IMG/VR virus record: IMGVR_UViG_3300027861_000011
Span: 124,001 to 188,000 of that record
Length of the DNA stretch: 64,000 nucleotides
Source: a virus
Strand: one strand, 5' to 3'
In this document: positions 55,224-62,762 of the stretch, one piece after another
How the letters are laid out: each line of letters opens with the position of its first letter
How positions within the stretch are numbered: position 1 is the first letter of the stretch
Notes under the pieces: model-generated
The model's input: only the letters and a program-made list of their open reading frames with translations
The model's database searches: none
What the model was told of the DNA's origin: nothing
Position numbers and translations under genes: made by a program

Positions 55224-55226
55224 TAT

Positions 55227-57524
55227 ATGAAACTTTCTAGTATATATCAGAATATAATAAATGAAAATTTTAAGACTCAAACAAAGCGTTTTATAGGTCA
55301 AGGATTTGAAGCGGATATCGTTAAAAGTTATATAGATAAATTCAAACATATTAGTAAGAATAAATACAAAGAAGCTAAAAGTGAATTACAAGGTGTTAAT
55401 GTACCACTAGAACGTAGATTTGATATTGACGCTTATAAGAGTTTTCGAGAATTGGAAATACTTGTTGATTATGTTGGTGGTCAAAGGTCTGTTGCTACTA
55501 ATATGAAGAGTAATATTGAAGTAAGTGGTGAAGCGGTATATAAAGATAATGGTATAGAAGTTTTCTACGCTGACAATCCAAGGGCATGTGTTAAATATAA
55601 GGGCAATATACCGTATAGTTGGTGTGTTTCTAGGTCCGATTCATCTAATATGTTCTACACATATAGATTCAAACCATATGAACCAGCATTCTATTTTGTT
55701 AAAGATTTAAAAGCTACCGAAAAAGAGTTTAAGGTGTGGAATATAGGTAAAAATATATTCAAGGGGTCATTTTCAAACCCATATCACTTTTTTGTTATAC
55801 AAGTACCAAAAAATCTAAACCCAGAAGATAATGAAACTCCACAATATATTGTAACATCAGCTAATAATGACGGTGATAAACAAATGAGCTGGAATGATAT
55901 CATTAAAACAAACCCAGAGTTAAAATCGATAAAAGAGGTTTTAAAACCTAAACCATTTACGCCAGATGAAAGAAATCAACACCAGAGGTTTAAAAATGGT
56001 ATTAGTGATAGTGAATTTATCAAACTATCATACGAAGATAAAAGAAATTATTTAGACATATACCCAACAATTGGTAAAGCAATAACACCTGAACAATTAA
56101 AGTCTCTTCCAGATGATTTACTTAACCTATATGTTTCTTTTGGTATTGGTTTAGATAATGACCAACACGAATACGTGTCCACAGAAAAAAGAAAAGCTTT
56201 CAGAAGATATACTCAGATTACTAAACGTAAATTTGATGAGTATATTAAAAATGATAGTTATAGTCGCTCACAACTAAAATTAAACTGGAGCGAGTTAACA
56301 TCTTTACCAGACGATAATGTTGGTGAGTATTTAAAAACTTTAACAACTTCCGATATTAATAACTTTGTACAAAATAATGGGTGGGAATCAATGGAGCTAA
56401 TCAAGAAGCATTTTCCAGAAAAATTTGATAAAGAGGATGTTGATATTGTCCCATTAATTACAAACGCAAACACTAGTATAGAAGCTGAAGAAAAATTAAA
56501 CGCTCTAACCCCAGAATCAGTAGAGGTTAGAGCCAATAGCCATTATATAGAATTTGATATAAGTGGGATGGTTGATGATTTTTACGATAATTTAGGTATC
56601 ACTTGGGAAATTTCGGGATTACACGATAAAATTTATTATGGTGACTATGATTATGAGTTACATTACGGAGCAGACTATTTCGATGGATATGAAGAAGGTT
56701 TAGATATAGAATTGAAAAGTAGAATTGATGAAATCGTTAGAAGTAATTTGGAATTAAAAGATGATTTTATTAACTCAGGTTTAGAGTTTAACTTTACCAC
56801 TATTAAGGAGTTATTAGAAACTTATGACGTATTAGATGACATAGCTAATGAAATATCAACTGAGTTTGGTGAAGCTGAAAATAGAGGAGTTGCGAAAGAA
56901 GGTGAGAAAATTGGTAATAAAATGGGTAAAATAATGAATGTTGATGCATCTCAAAATGAGATTAGTATTCACCCAAGAGCGTTAATAATGTATATTCATG
57001 GTAATGAATTCTTCACTACAGACCCAGATGATTTTAAAGATAATATAACAAACCTTTTAAATGAACTTTACTCAGACTATGATTTTCCAGAAAATACAGA
57101 CGATTTTTTTGAGTGGACTAGAGATGCTGGTTATGGGGCCGAAGATATTGACGAAGATTACTTAAACAGAACCATAATATCCAAGATTGAATACGCATTA
57201 AATGAATACCTTAAGGCATCATATGAAGGGGAAGAAGACGATACTAACATAGCGAAACTTAAATCTGAAATCATATCACACCTTAACGATACCCTAGTTA
57301 AATTAGGTGAGAGTCCAAACGCAAAAGTAATACAAAATGATGTTGCTAGAATTTTTATAGATAGAGATAAATTTAAATTAAATGGTCAAGTCTATATCAC
57401 GTTAACAACTAGCGATGGTAAAAGTCAAGAGGGGTATGTTAATATTAATGACATACCAACCTACTTCACTAACTATAAGCTATTTGAAGCGATACAAAGG
57501 TTCAATTCATTAATACCACGCTAA
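55227..57524 (+). CDS. Very large probable cargo protein, unknown function
   Basis: A 765-aa protein from ATG 55227. Leader MKLSSIYQNIINENFKTQ. A domain around residues 110-230 contains NIPYSWCVSRSDSSNMFYTY and AFYFVKDLKATEKEFKVWNI, a pattern seen in large-phage polyvalent proteins. The rest is acidic and modular, with LVDYVGGQRSV, IDEIVRSNLEL and DYEL-type aromatic/acidic segments. The largest leader-bearing protein here. Enzymatic role not recognised. Confidence 0.55.
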   Translation: MKLSSIYQNIINENFKTQTKRFIGQGFEADIVKSYIDKFKHISKNKYKEAKSELQGVNVPLERRFDIDAYKSFRELEILVDYVGGQRSVATNMKSNIEVSGEAVYKDNGIEVFYADNPRACVKYKGNIPYSWCVSRSDSSNMFYTYRFKPYEPAFYFVKDLKATEKEFKVWNIGKNIFKGSFSNPYHFFVIQVPKNLNPEDNETPQYIVTSANNDGDKQMSWNDIIKTNPELKSIKEVLKPKPFTPDERNQHQRFKNGISDSEFIKLSYEDKRNYLDIYPTIGKAITPEQLKSLPDDLLNLYVSFGIGLDNDQHEYVSTEKRKAFRRYTQITKRKFDEYIKNDSYSRSQLKLNWSELTSLPDDNVGEYLKTLTTSDINNFVQNNGWESMELIKKHFPEKFDKEDVDIVPLITNANTSIEAEEKLNALTPESVEVRANSHYIEFDISGMVDDFYDNLGITWEISGLHDKIYYGDYDYELHYGADYFDGYEEGLDIELKSRIDEIVRSNLELKDDFINSGLEFNFTTIKELLETYDVLDDIANEISTEFGEAENRGVAKEGEKIGNKMGKIMNVDASQNEISIHPRALIMYIHGNEFFTTDPDDFKDNITNLLNELYSDYDFPENTDDFFEWTRDAGYGAEDIDEDYLNRTIISKIEYALNEYLKASYEGEEDDTNIAKLKSEIISHLNDTLVKLGESPNAKVIQNDVARIFIDRDKFKLNGQVYITLTTSDGKSQEGYVNINDIPTYFTNYKLFEAIQRFNSLIPR

Positions 57525-57562
57525 TCAAATATTAACATTCTCTAAAATAATCATTAAAAAAC

Positions 57563-57593
57563 TTGCGTAAGTTAAATAAAGGTTATATATTAT
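57563..57593 (+). promoter_or_regulatory. Host-like promoter TTGCG-N18-TATATTAT
   Basis: TTGCG 57563-57567, then TATATTAT at 57586-57593. It starts the leader of the gene at 57784. Confidence 0.5.
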
Positions 57594-57610
57594 GTAATAT
57601 AGACATAAAG

Positions 57611-57717
57611 TCAGGTTAAAACTGACCTAAACTATGTTAAAAGTATATTATAATGCGCTAAAACAAATAATATTATTTATTTGATTTGGGATATTATTTT
57701 TAATGTCAAATTGACAT
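57611..57717 (+). promoter_or_regulatory. Inverted repeats in the leader of the 57784 gene
   Basis: GTCAGGTTAAAACTGAC (5-bp stem) near 57611 and TGTCAAATTGACA near 57704, in a 259-base gene-free leader. Possible operators or RNA hairpins controlling the gene downstream. Confidence 0.4.
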
Positions 57718-57783
57718 AGTATAAAGACTTGGTTTATCTTTTGATACACACCTAAGTATAACAACAAAATAAAAGAATATAGT

Positions 57784-58188
57784 ATGGGCAAAGATTTTGA
57801 TGAATTATTTAATAACTTCTTTAACAACGAAGGAGATAACAACGAAGGTAATAAAGATAAAAAATCAAGAAACTTAATTGATAGACTTAATAACTTTGAG
57901 GATGAAAACTTTCCTGGGTTTAATCCACATGAAAATGAGTTAGGTGAACCAGATAAAGTTGAGACCTATAAAGATAAGGGGTACACCTTTAAAAGGAGTA
58001 CTTGGGAACTTGAGTCTGGCTCTATAGTAAAGATGGAAATGATATCCGCACCAATGGATATAGGGGTAAATCCAAGAGTAAAGAAAAAACTAACCCTTGA
58101 TGCTAAGTTAGAAATAGCTTTAGAAGATGAGGATTATGAGGAAGCAATAAGGATAAGAGATAAAATAAATAAAAAAGATAAGAAATGA
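57784..58188 (+). CDS. Protein with C-terminal UVR motif
   Basis: A 134-aa protein with an N/D-rich N-terminus and a middle beta segment (TFKRSTWELESGSIVKMEMI). The C-terminal LEIALEDEDYEEAIRIRDKI is the UvrB/UvrC (UVR) interaction motif. UVR motifs also occur in McsA and related adapters. It may bind a Clp/kinase or Uvr partner. It has an unusually long, structured leader, suggesting regulation. The overlapping start of the next small gene couples them. Confidence 0.7.
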   Translation: MGKDFDELFNNFFNNEGDNNEGNKDKKSRNLIDRLNNFEDENFPGFNPHENELGEPDKVETYKDKGYTFKRSTWELESGSIVKMEMISAPMDIGVNPRVKKKLTLDAKLEIALEDEDYEEAIRIRDKINKKDKK

Positions 58189-58277
58189 GAAACTTTTTTG
58201 AAACAGAGACATTCAAATGGATTGGTATGACCCTATTAACAAGTATTATTGTTATAGGACACTTTATTACAAAATAA
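58185..58277 (+). CDS. 30-aa membrane microprotein
   Basis: Thirty residues with one membrane helix (FKWIGMTLLTSIIVIGHFIT). The ATG overlaps the previous stop (ATGA), so it is probably translated. Function unknown. Confidence 0.5.
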   Translation: MRNFFETETFKWIGMTLLTSIIVIGHFITK

Positions 58278-58325
58278 AAGTATTATAAATAATAAATAAA
58301 ACTTTACATTTAAATGAATAGATAG

Positions 58326-58333
58326 TATATTTG
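58326..58333 (+). promoter_or_regulatory. Host-like promoter, -7 element TATATTTG
   Basis: TATATTTG ends 4 bases before ATG 58338. Confidence 0.5.
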
Positions 58334-58337
58334 CGAT

Positions 58338-58625
58338 ATGAAGAACACACTTATGATAGATTTAGATACTGAAAGAGAAGACTCAATCAGAATCACAAAA
58401 CCAGAGGACATTGTTAAGGGAATCAACGATGAGGATACAGCAAAGAAAATGGTATTAAATGATATGACTACTATATGCAATGCATTAGGTACCCTAATCC
58501 AATTAGGGGAAGATAGCGGATACTTTAATGGTCAAGTATCCGCAAAACTGTGTATAGATTATTTGGAAGAGAATTTTATGCAAGTTAAAGTTAACGAAGA
58601 CACAGAGGAAAAACTACCTAAATAG
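58338..58625 (+). CDS. Small protein, unknown function
   Basis: A 95-aa protein (MKNTLMIDLDTEREDSIRIT, then LGTLIQLGEDSGYFNGQVSA). It shares a short D-x-E-rich start with many phage proteins. It is directly upstream of the secreted T9SS-type gene, with no gap. No family was recognised. Confidence 0.5.
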   Translation: MKNTLMIDLDTEREDSIRITKPEDIVKGINDEDTAKKMVLNDMTTICNALGTLIQLGEDSGYFNGQVSAKLCIDYLEENFMQVKVNEDTEEKLPK

Positions 58626-59600
58626 GTGAAAAAATTAAATATGAGGCAGTTATTAATATTCCTATTACCAATTATATTATTTATTGGTAACGTACAAGCT
58701 GGTACTTTCATTACAACCATTTCTGGTGATTGGGAAACTGGTGGTACTTGGACTAACGGAATAATTTGGCCAGTAACCAACCCAACTAATAATAGTGATA
58801 ATATTACCATATCACACAATGTAACTCTAACTGGAAACATAAGTGTTAAGGGTGGTACTGTTCTAACAGTCGATGTCGGGGATACACTTACCATTAATGG
58901 TGATGTAACATTTCAAAATAACTCAAATGTGAACATTAATGGGGTGTTGGTAATTAATGGTGATGTAACAAATAATAATAATTCGGATGAGGTTGTAATA
59001 AACGGTCTAATAATCATTAATGGTGATTTTTGGGGTGGTAATGGAAGTGACATTGTTGGTGCTGGTGGAATGAATATCACAGGGACAGTAACTACAGATG
59101 GTACAGGTGCAGTATTTGGTAGTGAATTAGATTGTGTAATACCTGGCACATGTAATAGTTCATATAACTCACCGTTACCAATCGAATTAATTAATTGGTA
59201 TGGTCACAATAAAAATGATATAAATCACCTATCTTGGGTAACTATTTCTGAAATTAATAACTCTCATTTCTTAATTGAAAGAAGTGTTGATGTTATAAGT
59301 TGGCAAATTATTACTGAAATTAGTGGTGCTGGTACTTCAACCTCACCAATATTTTATGAATATAAAGATAGTGATTATGAAAATACTATTAATTATTATA
59401 GGTTAATGCAGATTGATTTTAATGGTGAAAGTGAAACATTTAATATATTAGTTATAGATAATTCCTTAAAGTCACCACTTAAAATAATTAAGACTATAAA
59501 TTTAATGGGCCAAGAAGTAAATAAAAATTACAATGGACTTAGAGTTTTAATGTATGAAGATGGTTCTAGAAAAATAATTCAACCCTTATTAATAAAATAG
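58626..59600 (+). CDS. Secreted protein with beta-helix repeats and T9SS-type C-terminal sorting domain
   Basis: A 324-aa protein with GTG start at 58626 or ATG at 58641. Signal peptide (LLIFLLPIILFIGNVQAG). Residues 30-175 are N/G/T/V-rich repeats (TINGDVTFQNNSNVNINGVL). Then comes the segment of Bacteroidota secreted proteins: LPIELINWYGHNKNDINHLS, SEINNSHFLIERSVD and YYRLMQIDFNGESETFNI. The end (IKTINLMGQEVNKNYNGLRV, RKIIQPLLIK) resembles a type A T9SS sorting domain. So the phage product would be exported through the host gliding/secretion machinery. Probably acquired from the host. Confidence 0.8.
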   Translation: MKKLNMRQLLIFLLPIILFIGNVQAGTFITTISGDWETGGTWTNGIIWPVTNPTNNSDNITISHNVTLTGNISVKGGTVLTVDVGDTLTINGDVTFQNNSNVNINGVLVINGDVTNNNNSDEVVINGLIIINGDFWGGNGSDIVGAGGMNITGTVTTDGTGAVFGSELDCVIPGTCNSSYNSPLPIELINWYGHNKNDINHLSWVTISEINNSHFLIERSVDVISWQIITEISGAGTSTSPIFYEYKDSDYENTINYYRLMQIDFNGESETFNILVIDNSLKSPLKIIKTINLMGQEVNKNYNGLRVLMYEDGSRKIIQPLLIK

Positions 59601-59649
59601 AATGTTAGGCATTTCCATAGTATTTATTATTATGGAAATGCTTAACATT
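59601..59649 (+). promoter_or_regulatory. 19-bp hairpin over the start of the PrsW-like gene
   Basis: AATGTTAGGCATTTCCATA pairs with its complement at 59631-59649 (one G-T), with an 11-base loop. The loop carries a TATTTATTATT element and the 3' arm carries the ATG at 59632. Confidence 0.75.
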
Positions 59650-60417
59650 ATAATACTATCATTTATTCCAGCAGCACTTTATGCTTTTATTATTTATATT
59701 AGTGTACCTTATAAAACCATAAAACTAAAAACTGGATTAACCTATTTAATCGGTGGATTTATATCTGTTGGTATATTACTTTACTTCTTTCAATTATTCC
59801 CTTGGTGGACCAATTTATCTGATTATATTGTCAGTAAATACCAATACCCCCTTCATTATTTACATATAGAAAACTTTATACAAGTTGGCCTAATTGAGGA
59901 ACTATCCAAATTAATTACATTCTTTATTATTGAATGGTATATAAGAAGTAAAGGTGATATAGAAGCACATCCACTAGCAACAATGTTTTACGTTGGGATG
60001 GTGTCGCTAGGTTTTGCTATGATAGAAAACGTATCATATGGTATTAATTCGACAACACCATTAGATACGATAATGTGGCGTTCAATAACTGCCGTTATAG
60101 GTCACATGGTCTTTGGTATGTTTATGGGTTACTGGATATCTCTTGGTAGGGTTGGTACAAGACTTAAAAATAGGTCAATAGTTGATATTATAATACTTAA
60201 GAATAATAAGTTAAGGAGAAGAGTATTCATACTTATAGGTCTATTAGCGGCCACAATACTTCATGGTTTATATGATTTACATATAAGTATCACTGGTATA
60301 AGTGGTATTACAACACTTTATATGCTTTTAATTATATCTGTGTTAGGTGTGTTTTGGTGTTTTAAAAACTTAACGAAATTACATAATAATAAATTATATA
60401 AAAAGTTTGATAATTAA
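59632..60417 (+). CDS. PrsW-like intramembrane metalloprotease
   Basis: A 261-aa protein from ATG 59632; a frame extension to 59602 is possible but lies within the hairpin. Several membrane helices. Family motifs: QVGLIEELSKLITFF (EExxK), GFAMIENVSYG (ExxxN), VIGHMVFGMFMGYW and LHGLYDLH. PrsW/CPBP-related proteases cut membrane-bound substrates such as anti-sigma factors. The role in a phage is unknown; it may release a membrane regulator. The start codon is buried in a strong hairpin. Confidence 0.82.
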   Translation: MEMLNIIILSFIPAALYAFIIYISVPYKTIKLKTGLTYLIGGFISVGILLYFFQLFPWWTNLSDYIVSKYQYPLHYLHIENFIQVGLIEELSKLITFFIIEWYIRSKGDIEAHPLATMFYVGMVSLGFAMIENVSYGINSTTPLDTIMWRSITAVIGHMVFGMFMGYWISLGRVGTRLKNRSIVDIIILKNNKLRRRVFILIGLLAATILHGLYDLHISITGISGITTLYMLLIISVLGVFWCFKNLTKLHNNKLYKKFDN

Positions 60418-60429
60418 CTTTAAAATTAG

Positions 60430-60437
60430 TATATTTG
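60430..60437 (+). promoter_or_regulatory. Host-like promoter element TATATTTG
   Basis: Ends 4 bases before ATG 60442. Confidence 0.5.
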
Positions 60438-60441
60438 TAAT

Positions 60442-60834
60442 ATGACTGAGTTCCAATTAATATCTACACACCCAATTAAAAAATCAGATTTAGGGTTTCA
60501 TGGTAATTTGTTTGGGGGTAAACTATTAGCGTGGTTGGATGCTGCTGGTGCATCTTTTGCAACGCAAGTATGTGACACACCAAGAATGGTTACTATAAAA
60601 ATAGATGAATGTTTATTTAAAAAAGCTTCTAAAGAGGGTCAACTACTAAAAATATATGGTAAAGTTTTTGAGATTGGTAACACTTCAGTAACTCTATTAA
60701 TAGAATGTAGAGCCCATAATGTTTATACTGGTAGACAAACAGCAGTCTTAACCACAAACATAAAGTTTGTGAGGGTGGATGAGAACGGAGATGCAATACC
60801 CATATCAGATAGGGTAAGAGATAAATATAAATGA
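60442..60834 (+). CDS. Hotdog-fold acyl-CoA thioesterase (YciA type)
   Basis: A 130-aa single hotdog domain: HPIKKSDLGFHGNLFGGKLL then AWLDAAGASFA (catalytic acidic residue in the helix), TIKIDECLFKKASKEGQLLK, and TNIKFVRVDENGDAIPI. It hydrolyses acyl-CoA, altering lipid or CoA pools. An uncommon auxiliary metabolic gene in a phage; close in form to bacterial YciA, so probably acquired from a host. Confidence 0.88.
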   Translation: MTEFQLISTHPIKKSDLGFHGNLFGGKLLAWLDAAGASFATQVCDTPRMVTIKIDECLFKKASKEGQLLKIYGKVFEIGNTSVTLLIECRAHNVYTGRQTAVLTTNIKFVRVDENGDAIPISDRVRDKYK

Positions 60835-60858
60835 AAGTATAGTTGAGATTAAATATAA

Positions 60859-61047
60859 TCACACCTCACGGTTAATCCACTTTTCTCTTTGGTCTTTTAA
60901 TGTATATTCTACGATGTCATTTTTACCACAATGTGGGCAGTTAAGTCTATCTAATTCAACGGCCTCATTTATTTTCCACTCTCCCTTACATTCAGAATTA
61001 GAACATTTATAGATATAGGTGTGGCGTATAAATACTTTATGAGACAT
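60859..61047 (-). CDS. Small zinc-ribbon protein
   Basis: A 62-aa protein with CSNSECKGEW and LNCPHCGKNDIVEY, a two-knuckle zinc ribbon. Oriented against its neighbours. It may bind nucleic acid or act in transcription. No specific family was assigned. Confidence 0.65.
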   Translation of the reverse strand: MSHKVFIRHTYIYKCSNSECKGEWKINEAVELDRLNCPHCGKNDIVEYTLKDQREKWINREV

Positions 61048-61105
61048 AATTTACTAGTTTATAAAAATAAATATAAAATAATTAGGAATAATCAAATATA
61101 TATAG

Positions 61106-61113
61106 TATATTTG
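61106..61113 (+). promoter_or_regulatory. Host-like promoter, -7 element TATATTTG
   Basis: TATATTTG 11 bases before the small membrane gene at 61125 and the SiaC-like gene after it. Confidence 0.6.
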
Positions 61114-61124
61114 TAATTAATAAG

Positions 61125-61220
61125 ATGAGTATAGAAGATAAAATATTTCGTATAGGGTTATTATTTGGGTTTGTTATAGGTATAATAGTAACAGTATCTA
61201 TAAATTATATTTTTTTTTAA
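61125..61220 (+). CDS. 31-aa membrane microprotein
   Basis: MSIEDKIFRIGLLFGFVIGI and a further hydrophobic stretch; one membrane helix. It lies directly after a promoter and 9 bases before the SiaC-like gene. Function unknown. Confidence 0.5.
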   Translation: MSIEDKIFRIGLLFGFVIGIIVTVSINYIFF

Positions 61221-61229
61221 ATAAAGCCG

Positions 61230-61604
61230 ATGATAATAAAAAAGACAAATAACACACCTAAAGTTATATTCGATAAAGAAAATCGTGAATTAAGTTTCGA
61301 TGGGGCAACATACCCCGATGACGCTGATTCATTTTTTATACCAATTATAAGTTACCTACATAATTACCTTAAAGAGTTAAAAGGAAATGAGGTTATAGTT
61401 AAATGTAAATTTACATTATTGAATTCATCATCAGCTCAATACATGTTCTCATTATTTGATAAACTTAATACTAATGGTAATGTAAGTATTAATTGGTACT
61501 ATGAGGAAGATGATGAGTGTATGTTTGAAGAGGGAGTAATGTATAAAGATGGGTTTAGTAATCTTAATTTTAATCTTATAGGGGTTGATGATTTTGATTT
61601 TTAA
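61230..61604 (+). CDS. SiaC-like (DUF1987) regulatory phosphoprotein, copy 2
   Basis: A 124-aa protein with the family pattern: NTPKVIFDKENRELSFDG, TYPDDADSFFIPIISYLHNY, FTLLNSSSAQYMFSLFDKL and NWYYEEDDECMFEEG. It is closer to the family consensus at the WYYEEDDE segment than copy 1. The phospho-site region reads LNSSS. It would compete for the host SiaB kinase or phosphatase and thereby affect c-di-GMP output; inferred from the Pseudomonas system. Confidence 0.85.
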   Translation: MIIKKTNNTPKVIFDKENRELSFDGATYPDDADSFFIPIISYLHNYLKELKGNEVIVKCKFTLLNSSSAQYMFSLFDKLNTNGNVSINWYYEEDDECMFEEGVMYKDGFSNLNFNLIGVDDFDF

Positions 61605-61617
61605 AAAGAATATAGAT

Positions 61618-61860
61618 ATGAAAATAATTTATTTAAGTTTAACGGTAATGCTATTTTTTGCTATTCACAAATATTCTGATTTGAAAATAGCTTACGTAAA
61701 AGCCGAATCAGAAAAGTTAGAATTTTGTGAGAAATATCACAAGGAAAAAGATTTGAACCAAGAGCTTAATTATGAGCTCCTAATGCAAGATACTGTAATT
61801 GACTTCTTAAACGAAGATAATCAGATATTATCATCTTACTTAGCAGAAATGGAGAACTAA
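61618..61860 (+). CDS. Small membrane-anchored coiled-coil protein
   Basis: An 80-aa protein from ATG 61618; an upstream TTG inside the SiaC gene was rejected. N-terminal membrane helix (IIYLSLTVMLFFAIHKY) and a coiled coil (AESEKLEFCEKYHKEKDLNQ). Similar in shape to i-spanins. Function unknown. Confidence 0.5.
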   Translation: MKIIYLSLTVMLFFAIHKYSDLKIAYVKAESEKLEFCEKYHKEKDLNQELNYELLMQDTVIDFLNEDNQILSSYLAEMEN

Positions 61861-61888
61861 TCTAAAACAAAAACCAAAACAAAGAATT

Positions 61889-61972
61889 ATGATTGAGGTA
61901 GTAATATTTAGCTGGTGTTTAGCAGTATTTGTAATATCTTATATTTTTGTCAAAGACTGGGTGGACAGATAA
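61889..61972 (+). CDS. 27-aa membrane microprotein
   Basis: MIEVVIFSWCLAVFVISYIF then VKDWVDR, one membrane helix, located between two clear genes. Coding status is moderately supported by spacing. Confidence 0.4.
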   Translation: MIEVVIFSWCLAVFVISYIFVKDWVDR

Positions 61973-61984
61973 AATAAAATAGTT

Positions 61985-62476
61985 ATGTATTGGATAAAGA
62001 GAAAAAAAAGTCAAATTAAAAATGTAATCAAATGGTTACCTACTATATGGAATCAGTTTGATTTTGATTATAACTACTCTATTGATGTTTTTAAATTTCA
62101 ATTAGAGAAACAAGCAGAGTATCTTGAGTCGGAGAAAGCACGTACTATGGATGCTAAAGATAATGCAAAGAGAATCAGAACAACCCTTAAATTAATGAAG
62201 AAGGTATATGATGAAGATTACGCCATAGAATACATCGATAAGATGGAGGAACTATATGGTGAAGACCTAATGGAACATGAACTTATAGATACTGGAAGAG
62301 GAGATGGTACTTCATATTATCAGAAAAAGTATGAACGTACAGAAACACCAGAGCGCATTAAAGAAATAAGCGATATGAGTAATAAGCTATGGTCCGAATC
62401 AAATCTTAAACAAGAAAAAGCCCACAGAATATTGTGGTTAATGGTTGAAAGAAATATACAAAGATGGTGGGACTAA
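61985..62476 (+). CDS. Conserved-looking phage protein, unknown function
   Basis: A 163-aa protein, helical and charged, with QLEKQAEYLESEKARTMDAK and the C-terminal AHRILWLMVERNIQRWWD. This kind of WxxxERxxxxWWD ending recurs in large-phage proteins of unknown role. Confidence 0.6.
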   Translation: MYWIKRKKSQIKNVIKWLPTIWNQFDFDYNYSIDVFKFQLEKQAEYLESEKARTMDAKDNAKRIRTTLKLMKKVYDEDYAIEYIDKMEELYGEDLMEHELIDTGRGDGTSYYQKKYERTETPERIKEISDMSNKLWSESNLKQEKAHRILWLMVERNIQRWWD

Positions 62477-62486
62477 AACATATAAG

Positions 62487-62762
62487 ATGATAAAGATTGT
62501 ATTTGAAGAAAACGTACCTGTTGGTGAGGTATTAATCAACCTTTTAGATGAAAAAATATGTTGTTGGGAGAAATATAAATGTAACTGGACTTTCAGTACT
62601 TTAGATAGTTTTAACAATCGTATTAATCAAATAGAAATGGACCAAGAAAATAAAGATAAGGTATTAGTGATAGTAAATGATAGTAGTAAACACCCATATA
62701 CAATGAGGAGTTCTATTAGAATATACTCAAAAGATTATTTAAAACTAAAACAAATAAGATGA
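62487..62762 (+). CDS. Small protein, unknown function
   Basis: A 91-aa protein from ATG 62487 (MIKIVFEENVPVGEVLINLL); an upstream TTG in the previous gene was rejected. Two cysteines in EKICCWEKYKC. Stop overlaps the next ATG (ATGA). No family was recognised. Confidence 0.5.
   Translation: MIKIVFEENVPVGEVLINLLDEKICCWEKYKCNWTFSTLDSFNNRINQIEMDQENKDKVLVIVNDSSKHPYTMRSSIRIYSKDYLKLKQIR

Noticed and set aside
55209-55226. Upstream ATG giving MFIFIY before MKLSS
   Set aside because: These codons are the TATTTATA motif itself, and MKLSS matches other cargo leaders.
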